This document shows, piece by piece, positions 16,412 through 24,865 of a stretch of DNA of 52,758 bases (positions are counted from its first letter, which is position 1; each line of letters starts with the position of its first letter). Location of the stretch: the NCBI GenBank assembly GCA_964352715.1, contig CAYGSU010000022.1:1-52758 (forward strand), read 5' to 3'. The notes beneath the pieces are model-generated. The model searched no databases. It saw only the letters and a list, made by a program, of their open reading frames with translations, and had not been told where the DNA came from. Origin of the DNA: JAVKBW01 sp964352715. GTDB taxonomy: Bacteria; Pseudomonadota; Alphaproteobacteria; UBA8366; Aestuariispiraceae. Made by a program: the position numbers and the translations under genes.

Positions 16412-17130
16412 TGAGTAAACCACATTGTGTTGTCATTGTGCACGCGCGGGGCGGGTCGAAGAGAATACCGCTGAAGAACATCAAACCGCTCGGCGGTAAA
16501 CCGCTGATCGCCTGGACACTGGAAGCGGCGTTGGGCAGCCTTATGCTCGACCGGGTGATTGTATCAACCGACCATGATGGCATTGCAGAAATTGCGGAAA
16601 AGGTCGGCGCCGATGTGCCGTGGCGACGGCCGGCTGACCTGTCGGAAGATGTCGCGTCAGAGCTGGTGACGCAACACGGGATCGAGGCGCATGAAAAGGA
16701 AACGGGTCGCACGGTCGATATCGCTGTAACGATACAGCCGACAACGCCGTTTCTGCTTCCATTCGATATCGACGGGGCAATCAATCTGTTGCTGGACAAT
16801 CCGGAATTCGATTCGACATTCACCGTCGGACCGACCCTCGAGCGACCGGAATGGATGTATCGCCGTCAGGAAAACGGGCTTCTGGAATCCATGCTGGGCG
16901 TGGTGGTGCAGGGCGAAACAGGTGTAAGTCAGTCTCTGCCGAAACTCTATCACCCCAATGGCGGGGCCTACGCGACCCGGCGAAGCACACTGTTCGACGA
17001 CAATCTTATCATCGGTAACACGCCGGGCGGCTGGGTGATGCCTCATATCCGTTCTGTCGATATTGACGAGCCACTCGATTTTCTGGTCGCCGAGACGATT
17101 GTTGCAAACGGCCTTCACCGCGCCGATTGA
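16411..17130 (+). CDS. CMP-nonulosonate cytidylyltransferase (NeuA/LegF type)
   Basis: This 239-residue cytidylyltransferase has the nucleotide loop HARGGSKRIPLKNIKPLGGK at residues 11-30 and the C-terminal VDIDEPLDF typical of NeuA-like enzymes. It should activate a nonulosonic acid to its CMP form. It is clearly different from pseF (1386-2078), consistent with a second sugar such as legionaminic or neuraminic acid made by the NeuC- and NeuB-like enzymes at 23658 and 26622. The ATG overlaps the preceding TAA. Confidence 0.82.
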   Translation: MSKPHCVVIVHARGGSKRIPLKNIKPLGGKPLIAWTLEAALGSLMLDRVIVSTDHDGIAEIAEKVGADVPWRRPADLSEDVASELVTQHGIEAHEKETGRTVDIAVTIQPTTPFLLPFDIDGAINLLLDNPEFDSTFTVGPTLERPEWMYRRQENGLLESMLGVVVQGETGVSQSLPKLYHPNGGAYATRRSTLFDDNLIIGNTPGGWVMPHIRSVDIDEPLDFLVAETIVANGLHRAD

Positions 17131-17155
17131 CGGCCAGGCCGGGAAAGTACCCTTC

Positions 17156-18184
17156 ATGTTTCGCGAAACCCTAAAACAATGTCAGGATTCTCGCCCGCTC
17201 GGCGATATCGTCGATGCGTATGAGAGCCGCCGCAAGGAAATAGAGGGATTCTTCTACGATCCCTCTGGTGCACCGCGGGCTGATCTGTGCACGGTTCGGC
17301 AGGATTGCCCGGTCTGCAGAAGCGATCGGATAACTGATGCGGACAGCTATGCTGGATGGCCGATGTGCCAATGCGGCGAATGCAGCACACGGTTCGCCAA
17401 ACTGTTGCCAACAGACGATACTCTGCGCGATTTCTTCGCAATGTCTGACGCAGAACGCGCCTTCGTGACGAATGTTCTTCACCGCAAGGCCGATGCACGC
17501 AGTGCAACGATAACAAGCCCTCGTGCCGCAGCGATTGAAAAGCTTAACCCGCAGGGCGGCAGAATACTTGACGTCGGCTGCGGCTCCGGCGACTTCCTGA
17601 CCCAGTTGAATGCGGAAAAATGGACGACCCATGGCATCGATCTCAGCGAAACGGCAGTCGAGGTTTCGAACGAAAGGGGCGTCGATCACGCCACAGTTGG
17701 CACGATCTTCGACCTGGATGATCTCACGCAATATGATTGCATCACGTTCTTTGGCGTCATGTGCCGGCTTGATCAGCATATCCGGGTGTTTGAAAAGGCT
17801 TTCGGCCTCGTCCGGCCTGGCGGGTACATCGCGATATCAGACGTTAATCATGATAGTTGGTTTTCCCGTCTCGCCGGTGAAAGAACCAGCAAGCTTGTCC
17901 CGCCACTTCACCCGATCCTGCTAGGCGTCGACAGCATCAAAAGGGCGTTGACCGAGGCCGGATTCCGCGTGACCGAGGCCGGCACACCGGGGCGTTTCGA
18001 TACGGTCGAGGTCTACCGGCAGGCACGGGAAGGGCGGATGAGGTCAGTTCCGGCTGCGGTTCTCGAACTGCTTGATCTTGAACATGCAGCTGACAGCATG
18101 GCTATTCAGAATCTGTTGGTGAATCAACAGGCAAGCGAACATATGTGGATTGTGGCGCAACGCCCGGAACCGGCGCAACCGTGA
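17156..18184 (+). CDS. SAM-dependent methyltransferase with N-terminal Cys-rich motif
   Basis: This 342-residue protein has a Cys-rich N-terminus (C45, C51, C54, C71, C73, C76; CPVC ... MCQCGEC) that could hold zinc. A class I methyltransferase core follows, with motif I ILDVGCGSGDF at 137-147 and GLVRPGGYIAISD later. This zinc-ribbon-plus-methyltransferase layout is common in sugar-modifying enzymes of glycan and antibiotic clusters. The substrate is unknown. The ATG at 17156 is preferred to an upstream in-frame start that would overlap the cytidylyltransferase by 68 bases. Confidence 0.78.
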   Translation: MFRETLKQCQDSRPLGDIVDAYESRRKEIEGFFYDPSGAPRADLCTVRQDCPVCRSDRITDADSYAGWPMCQCGECSTRFAKLLPTDDTLRDFFAMSDAERAFVTNVLHRKADARSATITSPRAAAIEKLNPQGGRILDVGCGSGDFLTQLNAEKWTTHGIDLSETAVEVSNERGVDHATVGTIFDLDDLTQYDCITFFGVMCRLDQHIRVFEKAFGLVRPGGYIAISDVNHDSWFSRLAGERTSKLVPPLHPILLGVDSIKRALTEAGFRVTEAGTPGRFDTVEVYRQAREGRMRSVPAAVLELLDLEHAADSMAIQNLLVNQQASEHMWIVAQRPEPAQP

Positions 18185-19125
18185 CGCAAGACGTAACTTT
18201 TGTGATGTATCACTATGTGCGCGACAGGGGGCGCCACCGGTTCCCTCGTGTGAACGCGCTCGACAAAGCGGAATTCGACGGTCAATTGGACTATATCGCC
18301 AGCCGCTACACCGTCATCGGCGTTCACCAGGCGCTGGAGGCGCTCGCCGGCCGCGCGCCGCTTCCCGACAACGCCTGCGTTCTGACTTTTGATGACGGTC
18401 TTCTGGATCACTATGAAACAGTTTTTCCGGCGTTGCGGAAGCGGGGATGGACGGGCGCATTCTATCCGATCGCGAAAACCACCTGGCAGGATGTTGTTGT
18501 CGATGTCCACAAAATCCACTTCATTCTGGCATCGGTCGAGGATGAAAAAATGCTTTACGATCGCGTACTTGCATTGTTGCCCGAGCTACGGAAAACGGAA
18601 GATTTCCCCGATGACCCGGAATTGCTGCGGGTCTGGGCGCATCCAAACCGGTTCGATACGGCTGAAACAATATTCGTGAAACGGGCCATGCAGACGGCGC
18701 TGCCGCCGCTTGCTCGCCGCCATCTGGTTGACTGTCTGTTCGATGAATTCGTTCCCGATGACGAAGCGGTGCTGAGCCGGGAGACCTATCTGAGACCATT
18801 GCATATTCGCGAAATGGTCGACGGGGGCATGGAGTTTGGCGGCCACGGCTATTCGCACGAATGGCTTGGTGAAATAGATCCCCGGGTCTTGGACCAGGAA
18901 CTGGCTCTGACTGTTGATTTTCTTGCCGATATAACCGGTAAACAGGATGGCTGGGTCATGTGTTATCCATCCGGCAGCTACAGTGACCTGGTGATAGAGA
19001 AGCTGAAGTTGCTTGGTTTCTCAGGCGGCCTGACCACCAATGTTAGGTTGGCCGGCAGGGGTGATGATCCGTTTGAGATTCCGCGGATCGATACCAAAGA
19101 TTTGCCCATGAGCGCGGCCGGATAG
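18181..19125 (+). CDS. NodB-type polysaccharide deacetylase
   Basis: This 314-residue carbohydrate-esterase-4-like protein shows the TFDDG motif at residues 69-73 and a later GGHGYSHEWL (H222, H226) corresponding to the H-x3-H metal site. Such enzymes remove N-acetyl groups from GlcNAc-containing glycans. No signal peptide is visible, so it probably acts in the cytoplasm on a precursor. A GTG at 18181 overlapping the previous stop (GTGA) is chosen over an upstream in-frame ATG at 18145, which lies within the methyltransferase gene. Confidence 0.78.
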   Translation: MTQDVTFVMYHYVRDRGRHRFPRVNALDKAEFDGQLDYIASRYTVIGVHQALEALAGRAPLPDNACVLTFDDGLLDHYETVFPALRKRGWTGAFYPIAKTTWQDVVVDVHKIHFILASVEDEKMLYDRVLALLPELRKTEDFPDDPELLRVWAHPNRFDTAETIFVKRAMQTALPPLARRHLVDCLFDEFVPDDEAVLSRETYLRPLHIREMVDGGMEFGGHGYSHEWLGEIDPRVLDQELALTVDFLADITGKQDGWVMCYPSGSYSDLVIEKLKLLGFSGGLTTNVRLAGRGDDPFEIPRIDTKDLPMSAAG

Positions 19126-19133
19126 CAGATATC

Positions 19134-20420
19134 ATGGGTAAGATTGAGAGCGACATTCCTGTCGACCCGCCTTTAGAAACGGTTAAGACAGATCAATCGT
19201 CCGAAATACGGAACGGGGAACTGGACGGGCCATTGATGCTTAAAGAACCGAAGCAGATTGTCTTTGTACTGGGGGCTGGTCGGGCATCGACCGATGCAGC
19301 TGTGGCGATATCGCTCCAGCTTCGGGCAGAAAACGCCACCATGCCGATATACTTCTACTACACCGGCCGCATCGCCTATGATACAGCGGTCGGGCATTCC
19401 TATGTACTGAAGGAAGGCCTTCGCCGTTGTGGAAAGGTTAAAATTCTTGCGCACCAACAGCGGAATTTCGGTAGGCGGGTAGCAACCTTGTTCAACCTGC
19501 TACTATTTTTCATGTCTTTGGTGATGCATCGCTCGCTGGTCTTTATTGCGCCACGATCGGATACCTTTCCGATGCAGCCGATTCCGTTTCTGTCCAGACT
19601 GGGCGGTGGGTCATGTAGCGCCTTAAAGTCGTTTCAAGCACCATTCAACGATACGATGATCCTGCATTGGGAGCGTGATAATCCGCATCGAGTTCGTCCA
19701 TACCGGTTTCTACCAGATTATTGTGTTTTCTCCCATCCTCAGCAGCACGTCTTTTTCAGCAAGTTTATCGAGACACCTTGGAAGGCGATCGGCACATTTC
19801 ATGCCTATCCTGCGTGGCGGCAGTTCTGCGAACTGCTGGTTGCGGAACAGGGTGTGATGGATATAGACGGCAGGCACCGGCCTGTGGAAAAAGGGCCGGT
19901 GTTTATCGTCCTCGGTGAAGAACGAATTATTCCCAAAGGATATGTGCGACCCGGCGCGGCGCGCGACCAGATGCGCACAACCCTTAAAATATTGAAGGAA
20001 ACTGCACCGGACGCGACAGTGGTGATAAAACCGCATCCTGGATTTGACCGGGCTGAACTGGAAAGCCTTGTCGGTGAGTTTTTAAGTGAAACAACCTTTA
20101 TCAGTGATGCCCATGTCGCGTTGCTTGCAAAGTTGGGAGATGCGGTATTTTCAGGTGCCGCAAGTTCGGCATTTCTGAACTTCTGTTTTGAAAGAACACC
20201 GGTGGTCGAAACGACATTGTATGATCCGGTTCTAAATCCAACCGGGCGCAGCAAAGTAGAGATCAAGGGACATGTATACGCAAAGACAGAATCGGAAATT
20301 GCTGCAGTCGTTCACCGGATTGTTGATGGGAATGCGGTTGATCTTGCATCAGATCCATCGGATATCGTTCATCTACTGACTGACTCGCTTACCAGCCAAC
20401 TATGGATAGAAGTGGCATAA
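19134..20420 (+). CDS. putative GT-B-like transferase
   Basis: This 428-residue protein has no secure family. ATVVIKPHPGFD near residue 301 and a following DAVFSGAASSAFLNFC resemble the donor half of CDP-glycerol- or sialyltransferase-like GT-B enzymes, as in the product of the gene at 8771. One hydrophobic stretch near residues 117-140 (LFNLLLFFMSLV) may be membrane-associated. The base composition is visibly more A/T-rich than in its neighbours. A role as transferase for an activated nonulosonic acid is possible but inferred. Confidence 0.5.
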   Translation: MGKIESDIPVDPPLETVKTDQSSEIRNGELDGPLMLKEPKQIVFVLGAGRASTDAAVAISLQLRAENATMPIYFYYTGRIAYDTAVGHSYVLKEGLRRCGKVKILAHQQRNFGRRVATLFNLLLFFMSLVMHRSLVFIAPRSDTFPMQPIPFLSRLGGGSCSALKSFQAPFNDTMILHWERDNPHRVRPYRFLPDYCVFSHPQQHVFFSKFIETPWKAIGTFHAYPAWRQFCELLVAEQGVMDIDGRHRPVEKGPVFIVLGEERIIPKGYVRPGAARDQMRTTLKILKETAPDATVVIKPHPGFDRAELESLVGEFLSETTFISDAHVALLAKLGDAVFSGAASSAFLNFCFERTPVVETTLYDPVLNPTGRSKVEIKGHVYAKTESEIAAVVHRIVDGNAVDLASDPSDIVHLLTDSLTSQLWIEVA

Positions 20421-20505
20421 CCGGGTCTGTGAGGCGCGCTGGAACGGAATGTTCAATCGAGACTCACGTCAACCTGCAACAACCAGTAACAAGGAAGCAA
20501 AGAGC

Positions 20506-21273
20506 GTGCAAAAATGGCAAACTTCATGGAATGAAGACGGTGAAGAAAACAGTTACGGGCAAGTTCTCTATAAACGGGCTGTCGGTGAACTGCCGGAAAT
20601 GGAATCCAGCAAAGCTGCTGCACGGCAGCTTGACGGGATTTTGAAGCCAACTGATCGGCTGGCCGATATCGGTTGCGCCGCCGGCCATTACCTTCGTACC
20701 CTGCGGAGCCGTTTCGGCGCTGATTTCGATTATCTCGGGGTCGATGCGACACCGAGCTATCTTGCTCTGGCTCAAAAGGCGTTCAGCACGGACCCCAAAG
20801 CGGCATTCACTGAAGGCAATCTGTACGATCTACCGTTTGACGACAGCAGCTTCGATATCGCCATGTGCAACAATGTGTTGATACATCTGCCCAGCGTCGC
20901 TGTGCCGCTGCGTGAAATCGCTCGAGTCGCAAAACGCCATGCGATGATCAGAATGATGGTCGGCCAGCGCACGTTCCTGATTCGCGATGTCGACGCTGCG
21001 GACGACGGCTTTGAGCTGACGGATGAGGGAGAGCCGATCGGCTTTCAGTATTTCAGCATTTACAGCGAGGCCTATGTCCGGGCGGTTCTGGAATCGTCGC
21101 CAGGCGTCAAATCCGTCCGCATCGTACCGGATGAAGATTTTGATCCGGGCATGATCCAGCAGGCAGCGCAGGAATATGATCAATCGAAAAGCACGACCAA
21201 GGTTCTCGGCGGGAAACAGATTCGCGATTCAGTCTTATGTCCGTGGGCGTTCGTCCATATCGAAAAAGAATAG
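20506..21273 (+). CDS. class I SAM-dependent methyltransferase
   Basis: This methyltransferase of about 255 residues has motif I LADIGCAAGHYL near residue 53 and the post-motif LYDLPFDDSSFDIAMCNNVL. The GTG at 20506 is chosen because AAGGAA lies 9 bases upstream (20491-20496) and the 19 codons between it and an in-frame ATG at 20449 have unusual codon use and no domain content. The ATG remains an alternative, giving 274 residues. The target is unknown. It precedes the UDP-sugar dehydrogenase gene by 26 bases. Confidence 0.75.
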   Translation: MQKWQTSWNEDGEENSYGQVLYKRAVGELPEMESSKAAARQLDGILKPTDRLADIGCAAGHYLRTLRSRFGADFDYLGVDATPSYLALAQKAFSTDPKAAFTEGNLYDLPFDDSSFDIAMCNNVLIHLPSVAVPLREIARVAKRHAMIRMMVGQRTFLIRDVDAADDGFELTDEGEPIGFQYFSIYSEAYVRAVLESSPGVKSVRIVPDEDFDPGMIQQAAQEYDQSKSTTKVLGGKQIRDSVLCPWAFVHIEKE

Positions 21274-21299
21274 CGGCCTTTCGAGGCAGACCATAACCA

Positions 21300-22703
21300 A
21301 TGCAATCTGACCTAAAGACAGTCGTTGTCCAGGGGCTGGGCTTCGTCGGCGCGGCCACGGTCGCGGCTGTGTCCGATGCCGTCGACGAAGCTGGCAATCC
21401 GCTGTATCGCGTTATCGGCGTCGATTTGCCGAATGACGAAGGACGGCGCCGTGCGGCCAGTATTAATGCCGGCCGCTTTCCGTTTGATACCAGTGACCCC
21501 GCCCTCGAATCGGCGCTGGCGGCAGCACATAGCGTTGGGCGTATCGCCGGAACTACAGATCCGGCAGCCTTCGGCCAAGCAGATATTGTTCTAGTCGATG
21601 TGAACCTGGATTTGAAATCGGATGGGGAAAAGGTTGATGTATCTATCGATGGTTTCACGTCCGCCATCGCCATGCTGGCGGCGCATGTTTCTGCCCGGAC
21701 ACTGATTGTCGTCGAAACCACGGTGCCACCGGGAACCTGCGAAAAACTGGTGTTGCCGACCCTGTTCAATGGAATGAAACGGCGCGGGATCGTCTCGTCT
21801 GAAGACGAAGTCTTACTGGCGCATTCTTATGAACGGGTTATGCCCGGAGCAGATTACCTGGATTCGATCGTCAACTACTGGCGGGTTTACTCGGCCACTA
21901 CCGATGAAGCCGCGCAGCGTTGCGAAGCGTTCCTTTCAAGCATCATCAATGTTGAAAACTACCCGCTGACCAGGCTGGAAAGCACGACGGCATCCGAAAT
22001 GGCCAAAGTTCTCGAAAACAGCTATCGCGCAACAACCATTGCCTTCATGGATGAATGGGGCCGGTTTGCCGAAAGTCTGGACATCGATCTGTTTCAGGTG
22101 ATCGACGCCATTCGCATGCGTCCAACCCACAGCAATATTCGTCAGCCGGGTTTCGGTGTCGGCGGGTACTGCCTGACAAAGGATCCGCTGTTCGCCGATA
22201 TTGGCGCCAGAAAGTTTTTCGGCAACGAAACCCTGTCCTTCCCGTTCTGCACGCAAGCGGTTGAAAACAACAACAGAATGCCGATGGCTACGCTCGACAT
22301 GGTGCGGCGGGGGCTGGGTGGCGACCTTGCCGGCAGGAAACTGCTGCTGTGCGGCGTAAGTTACCGGCAGGATGTGGCCGATACACGGTATTCCCCTTCC
22401 GAAGTGTTCTATCGTAGTGCAACGGAAGCCGGCGCGATCGTCACCTGCCATGATCCGTTGGTCACACATTGGCAGGAACTGGATCTTGATCTTCCGGCGG
22501 AACTTCCCGATGCCAAAGAATTCGACGGTGTCGTGTTCGCGGTGCCGCACGGCTTTTACAAAGACCTTGATCTCGCACAGTGGATTAATGGGTCGGATGG
22601 TGTGGTCGTCGATGCAAACCGGGTGCTAACGCCGGACCAGCTTGATCAACTGCGCGCCGCGAAGGTTGCGTGTTATTCTATCGGCCGGGGCAGAGTATCT
22701 TGA
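21300..22703 (+). CDS. UDP-glucose/GDP-mannose dehydrogenase family protein
   Basis: This 467-residue enzyme should oxidise C6 of a nucleotide sugar to a uronic acid in two NAD-dependent steps. The N-terminal Rossmann loop GLGFVG is at residues 12-17. The catalytic cysteine is C291 in GVGGYCLTKDP, and MAKVLENSY holds the conserved Lys and Asn. The VGGYC form is closer to UDP-N-acetyl-hexosamine dehydrogenases (WbpA/WecC type) than to plain UDP-glucose dehydrogenases, which fits the WbpB/D/E-like genes at 31041-33728. It ends in TGA overlapping the TTG of the epimerase gene, so both are probably used on the same nucleotide sugar. Confidence 0.8.
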   Translation: MQSDLKTVVVQGLGFVGAATVAAVSDAVDEAGNPLYRVIGVDLPNDEGRRRAASINAGRFPFDTSDPALESALAAAHSVGRIAGTTDPAAFGQADIVLVDVNLDLKSDGEKVDVSIDGFTSAIAMLAAHVSARTLIVVETTVPPGTCEKLVLPTLFNGMKRRGIVSSEDEVLLAHSYERVMPGADYLDSIVNYWRVYSATTDEAAQRCEAFLSSIINVENYPLTRLESTTASEMAKVLENSYRATTIAFMDEWGRFAESLDIDLFQVIDAIRMRPTHSNIRQPGFGVGGYCLTKDPLFADIGARKFFGNETLSFPFCTQAVENNNRMPMATLDMVRRGLGGDLAGRKLLLCGVSYRQDVADTRYSPSEVFYRSATEAGAIVTCHDPLVTHWQELDLDLPAELPDAKEFDGVVFAVPHGFYKDLDLAQWINGSDGVVVDANRVLTPDQLDQLRAAKVACYSIGRGRVS

Positions 22704-23674
22704 TCAAATGTCTGGTTTTCGGCGGAGCCGGTTTCATCGGAGCGCATGTTGCTCAGCGGCTTCTGAAGCGCGGCGACCATGTTACGGTTGCCGATAATCG
22801 GACGGATGCCTTCACCGACCGCTTTTTTACCAGGCTGAAGGCCAAAGCTAGTCTGGATGTTATCGATGTTGATCTTCGCTTGTCCGAAAGCCACGCCAGG
22901 TTTGGCGACGACTACGACTATATTTTCGATTTCGCGGCCTTGCTCGGGGTTGAGCGCGTTTTGGCGCATCCCTGGGAAACGCTGGTCGACAATACCGCGC
23001 TGGCGCAAACGGCGATGGAAGTCGCGCGGGCGCAGCGAAATCTGAAATCTGTCTTTTTCGCCGGCACGAGCGAGATATACAGTGGGGCGCTGCTTCATGG
23101 CGCCGTGTCGCCGCTGGCTGAAACGGTGCCGCTGACACTGCCCGACCTGTCGCATCCGCGAACCTCCTACATGCTGTCGAAGGCGGTTGGCGAATCGCTC
23201 TGTCACTATTCCGGTGCGCCGGCCGTCATTGGTCGTTTCTTCAACATCTATGGGCCGCGGATGGGAATGTCGCATGCCATCCCCCAGTTGATGGAAAGGG
23301 CATGGAAGCTTTCTGATGGAGAAGATTTCGCTGTCTATTCCGCCGATCACCGGCGAGCATTCTGCTACATAGACGATGCTGTAGACATTATTCTTGCCCT
23401 TGCCGGTAGTCCGGATGCAATCGGCGGTACATACAATATTGGCAACGGCGATACCGATGTCAGGATAGACGAGCTTGCCGGCATCATCCTTAAAACAGTC
23501 GATCGGCCACAGTCGAAAATCGTGCCGGCCGGCGATCATCAGGGGTCATCGGCGCATCGCGCACCGGATATGAACCTGACCAAAACGATGACCGGGCTGA
23601 CGGCGGCCACATCGCTGGAACGTGGTTGCAAGCAAACCTTCGACTGGTATTTGGAAAATGTCTTTACAGCCTGA
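22700..23674 (+). CDS. NAD-dependent nucleotide-sugar epimerase/dehydratase
   Basis: This 324-residue extended SDR has GGAGFIG at residues 8-14 and the Y-x3-K pair Y157/K161 in SYMLSK, with TSEIYSG upstream. The NIYGPRMGM stretch recalls UDP-glucuronate decarboxylases and C4 epimerases. Its coupling to the 6-dehydrogenase suggests it epimerises or decarboxylates the resulting UDP-uronate. It lacks features that would make it an obvious LegB. The TTG start at 22700 overlaps the preceding stop; its own last codons overlap the NeuC-like gene by 17 bases. Confidence 0.75.
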   Translation: MIKCLVFGGAGFIGAHVAQRLLKRGDHVTVADNRTDAFTDRFFTRLKAKASLDVIDVDLRLSESHARFGDDYDYIFDFAALLGVERVLAHPWETLVDNTALAQTAMEVARAQRNLKSVFFAGTSEIYSGALLHGAVSPLAETVPLTLPDLSHPRTSYMLSKAVGESLCHYSGAPAVIGRFFNIYGPRMGMSHAIPQLMERAWKLSDGEDFAVYSADHRRAFCYIDDAVDIILALAGSPDAIGGTYNIGNGDTDVRIDELAGIILKTVDRPQSKIVPAGDHQGSSAHRAPDMNLTKTMTGLTAATSLERGCKQTFDWYLENVFTA

Positions 23675-24857
23675 AAAAAGACGGGTCTGCGTCGCGACTG
23701 GATCACGGGCGGAATATGGTCTGCTTGTACCAACCCTGGAAGCGTTGCGCGACGCGGGCGATTTCGACCTTCAGCTTCTTGTGACAGGCGCGCATCTGTC
23801 ACCGATTTACGGAAATACGATCGAGGCGATTGAAGCTGACGGGTTTGTTGTGGATGCCGCCGTCGATATGGGGCTGGCGGCTTCGACACCTGTGGCAATC
23901 ACAAAGTCTGTCGGTTTGGGCATGATCGGCATTGCCGACGCCCTGCAGGCCCTGAAGCCCGATATCATCGTAGTTCTGGGAGACCGATACGAAATGCTGG
24001 CGGTTGGGTCGGCCGCTCTGTTTCAGCGGATACCCATTGCCCATATTCACGGTGGTGAAGTTACCGCCGGCGCTTTCGATGAAGCCATTCGCCATTCGCT
24101 GACGAAGATGGCGCATCTTCATCTGGTGGCCGCAGACCAGTTTGCCACCCGGGTGCGCCAGCTTGGCGAAAACCCGGATACGATCAAGGTTGTCGGTGCG
24201 CCGGGTCTTGAAAACCTTCGCCGGATGGAGCCGCTGAGCCGACAGGAGCTGGAAGCGGATCTGGGTATCACGCTGAGCGACACGACGTTTTTGATTACCT
24301 TCCACCCGGTAACGCTTGAAAAGCGGACACCGCGAAATTCTATTGATGCACTGCTCGATGCGCTATCGGCGTTTCCGGATGCTTCGATGATCTTTACCGG
24401 GGCCAATGCAGATACGCGCAGTGACGTCATTTACGACCGAGTATCCCAGTTCGTCAATGGCAGGAAAGACAAGGCCGTTCTTGTGTCCAATCTGGGTCAG
24501 AAGCGCTATCTCAGTGCGATGAAGCTGGCATCCGCCGTTGTCGGCAACTCGTCCAGCGGCATTATCGAAGCACCATTCGCCCGGGCGCCAACGGTCAATA
24601 TCGGGCAACGCCAGGCTGGCCGTCCCCAGGCCGCGTCCATCATTGATTGCGTCGATGAAAGCCAGGCGATAGAGAAGGCCCTGCGAAAAGCATTGGATCC
24701 GGCGTTTCGGCAGGAATGGCCTGAACAGTTGTCGCTGTTCGGCGACGGTTATACGGCCGACCGGATCGTTGCGGCCCTGAGAGAAATGAACTTGTCGGAG
24801 GACAGCCTGCTGAAGCGGTTCTTCGATATCGACACACCGACAGCTTCCACAAAATAG
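23658..24857 (+). CDS. hydrolysing UDP-sugar 2-epimerase (NeuC/LegG type)
   Basis: This 399-residue GT-B-fold enzyme has GSRAEYG at residues 15-21, GDRYEMLA near 104, HIHGGEVTAGAFDEAIRHS and a C-terminal VVGNSSSGIIEA. These are NeuC/LegG signatures, including the residues for UDP release. It would turn UDP-GlcNAc into ManNAc, or UDP-2,4-diacetamido-bacillosamine into the free manno sugar, for the NeuB enzyme at 26622. Sequence alone cannot separate the two. The ATG at 23658, inside the end of the previous gene, fits the conserved N-terminus; a start 36 bases earlier is possible. Confidence 0.85.
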   Translation: MSLQPEKRRVCVATGSRAEYGLLVPTLEALRDAGDFDLQLLVTGAHLSPIYGNTIEAIEADGFVVDAAVDMGLAASTPVAITKSVGLGMIGIADALQALKPDIIVVLGDRYEMLAVGSAALFQRIPIAHIHGGEVTAGAFDEAIRHSLTKMAHLHLVAADQFATRVRQLGENPDTIKVVGAPGLENLRRMEPLSRQELEADLGITLSDTTFLITFHPVTLEKRTPRNSIDALLDALSAFPDASMIFTGANADTRSDVIYDRVSQFVNGRKDKAVLVSNLGQKRYLSAMKLASAVVGNSSSGIIEAPFARAPTVNIGQRQAGRPQAASIIDCVDESQAIEKALRKALDPAFRQEWPEQLSLFGDGYTADRIVAALREMNLSEDSLLKRFFDIDTPTASTK

Positions 24858-24865
24858 GCGATAAC

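Noticed and set aside
22673..23539. 288-codon open frame on the minus strand
   Set aside because: It is antisense to the well-supported epimerase gene and its translation is low in structure, rich in Arg and His.
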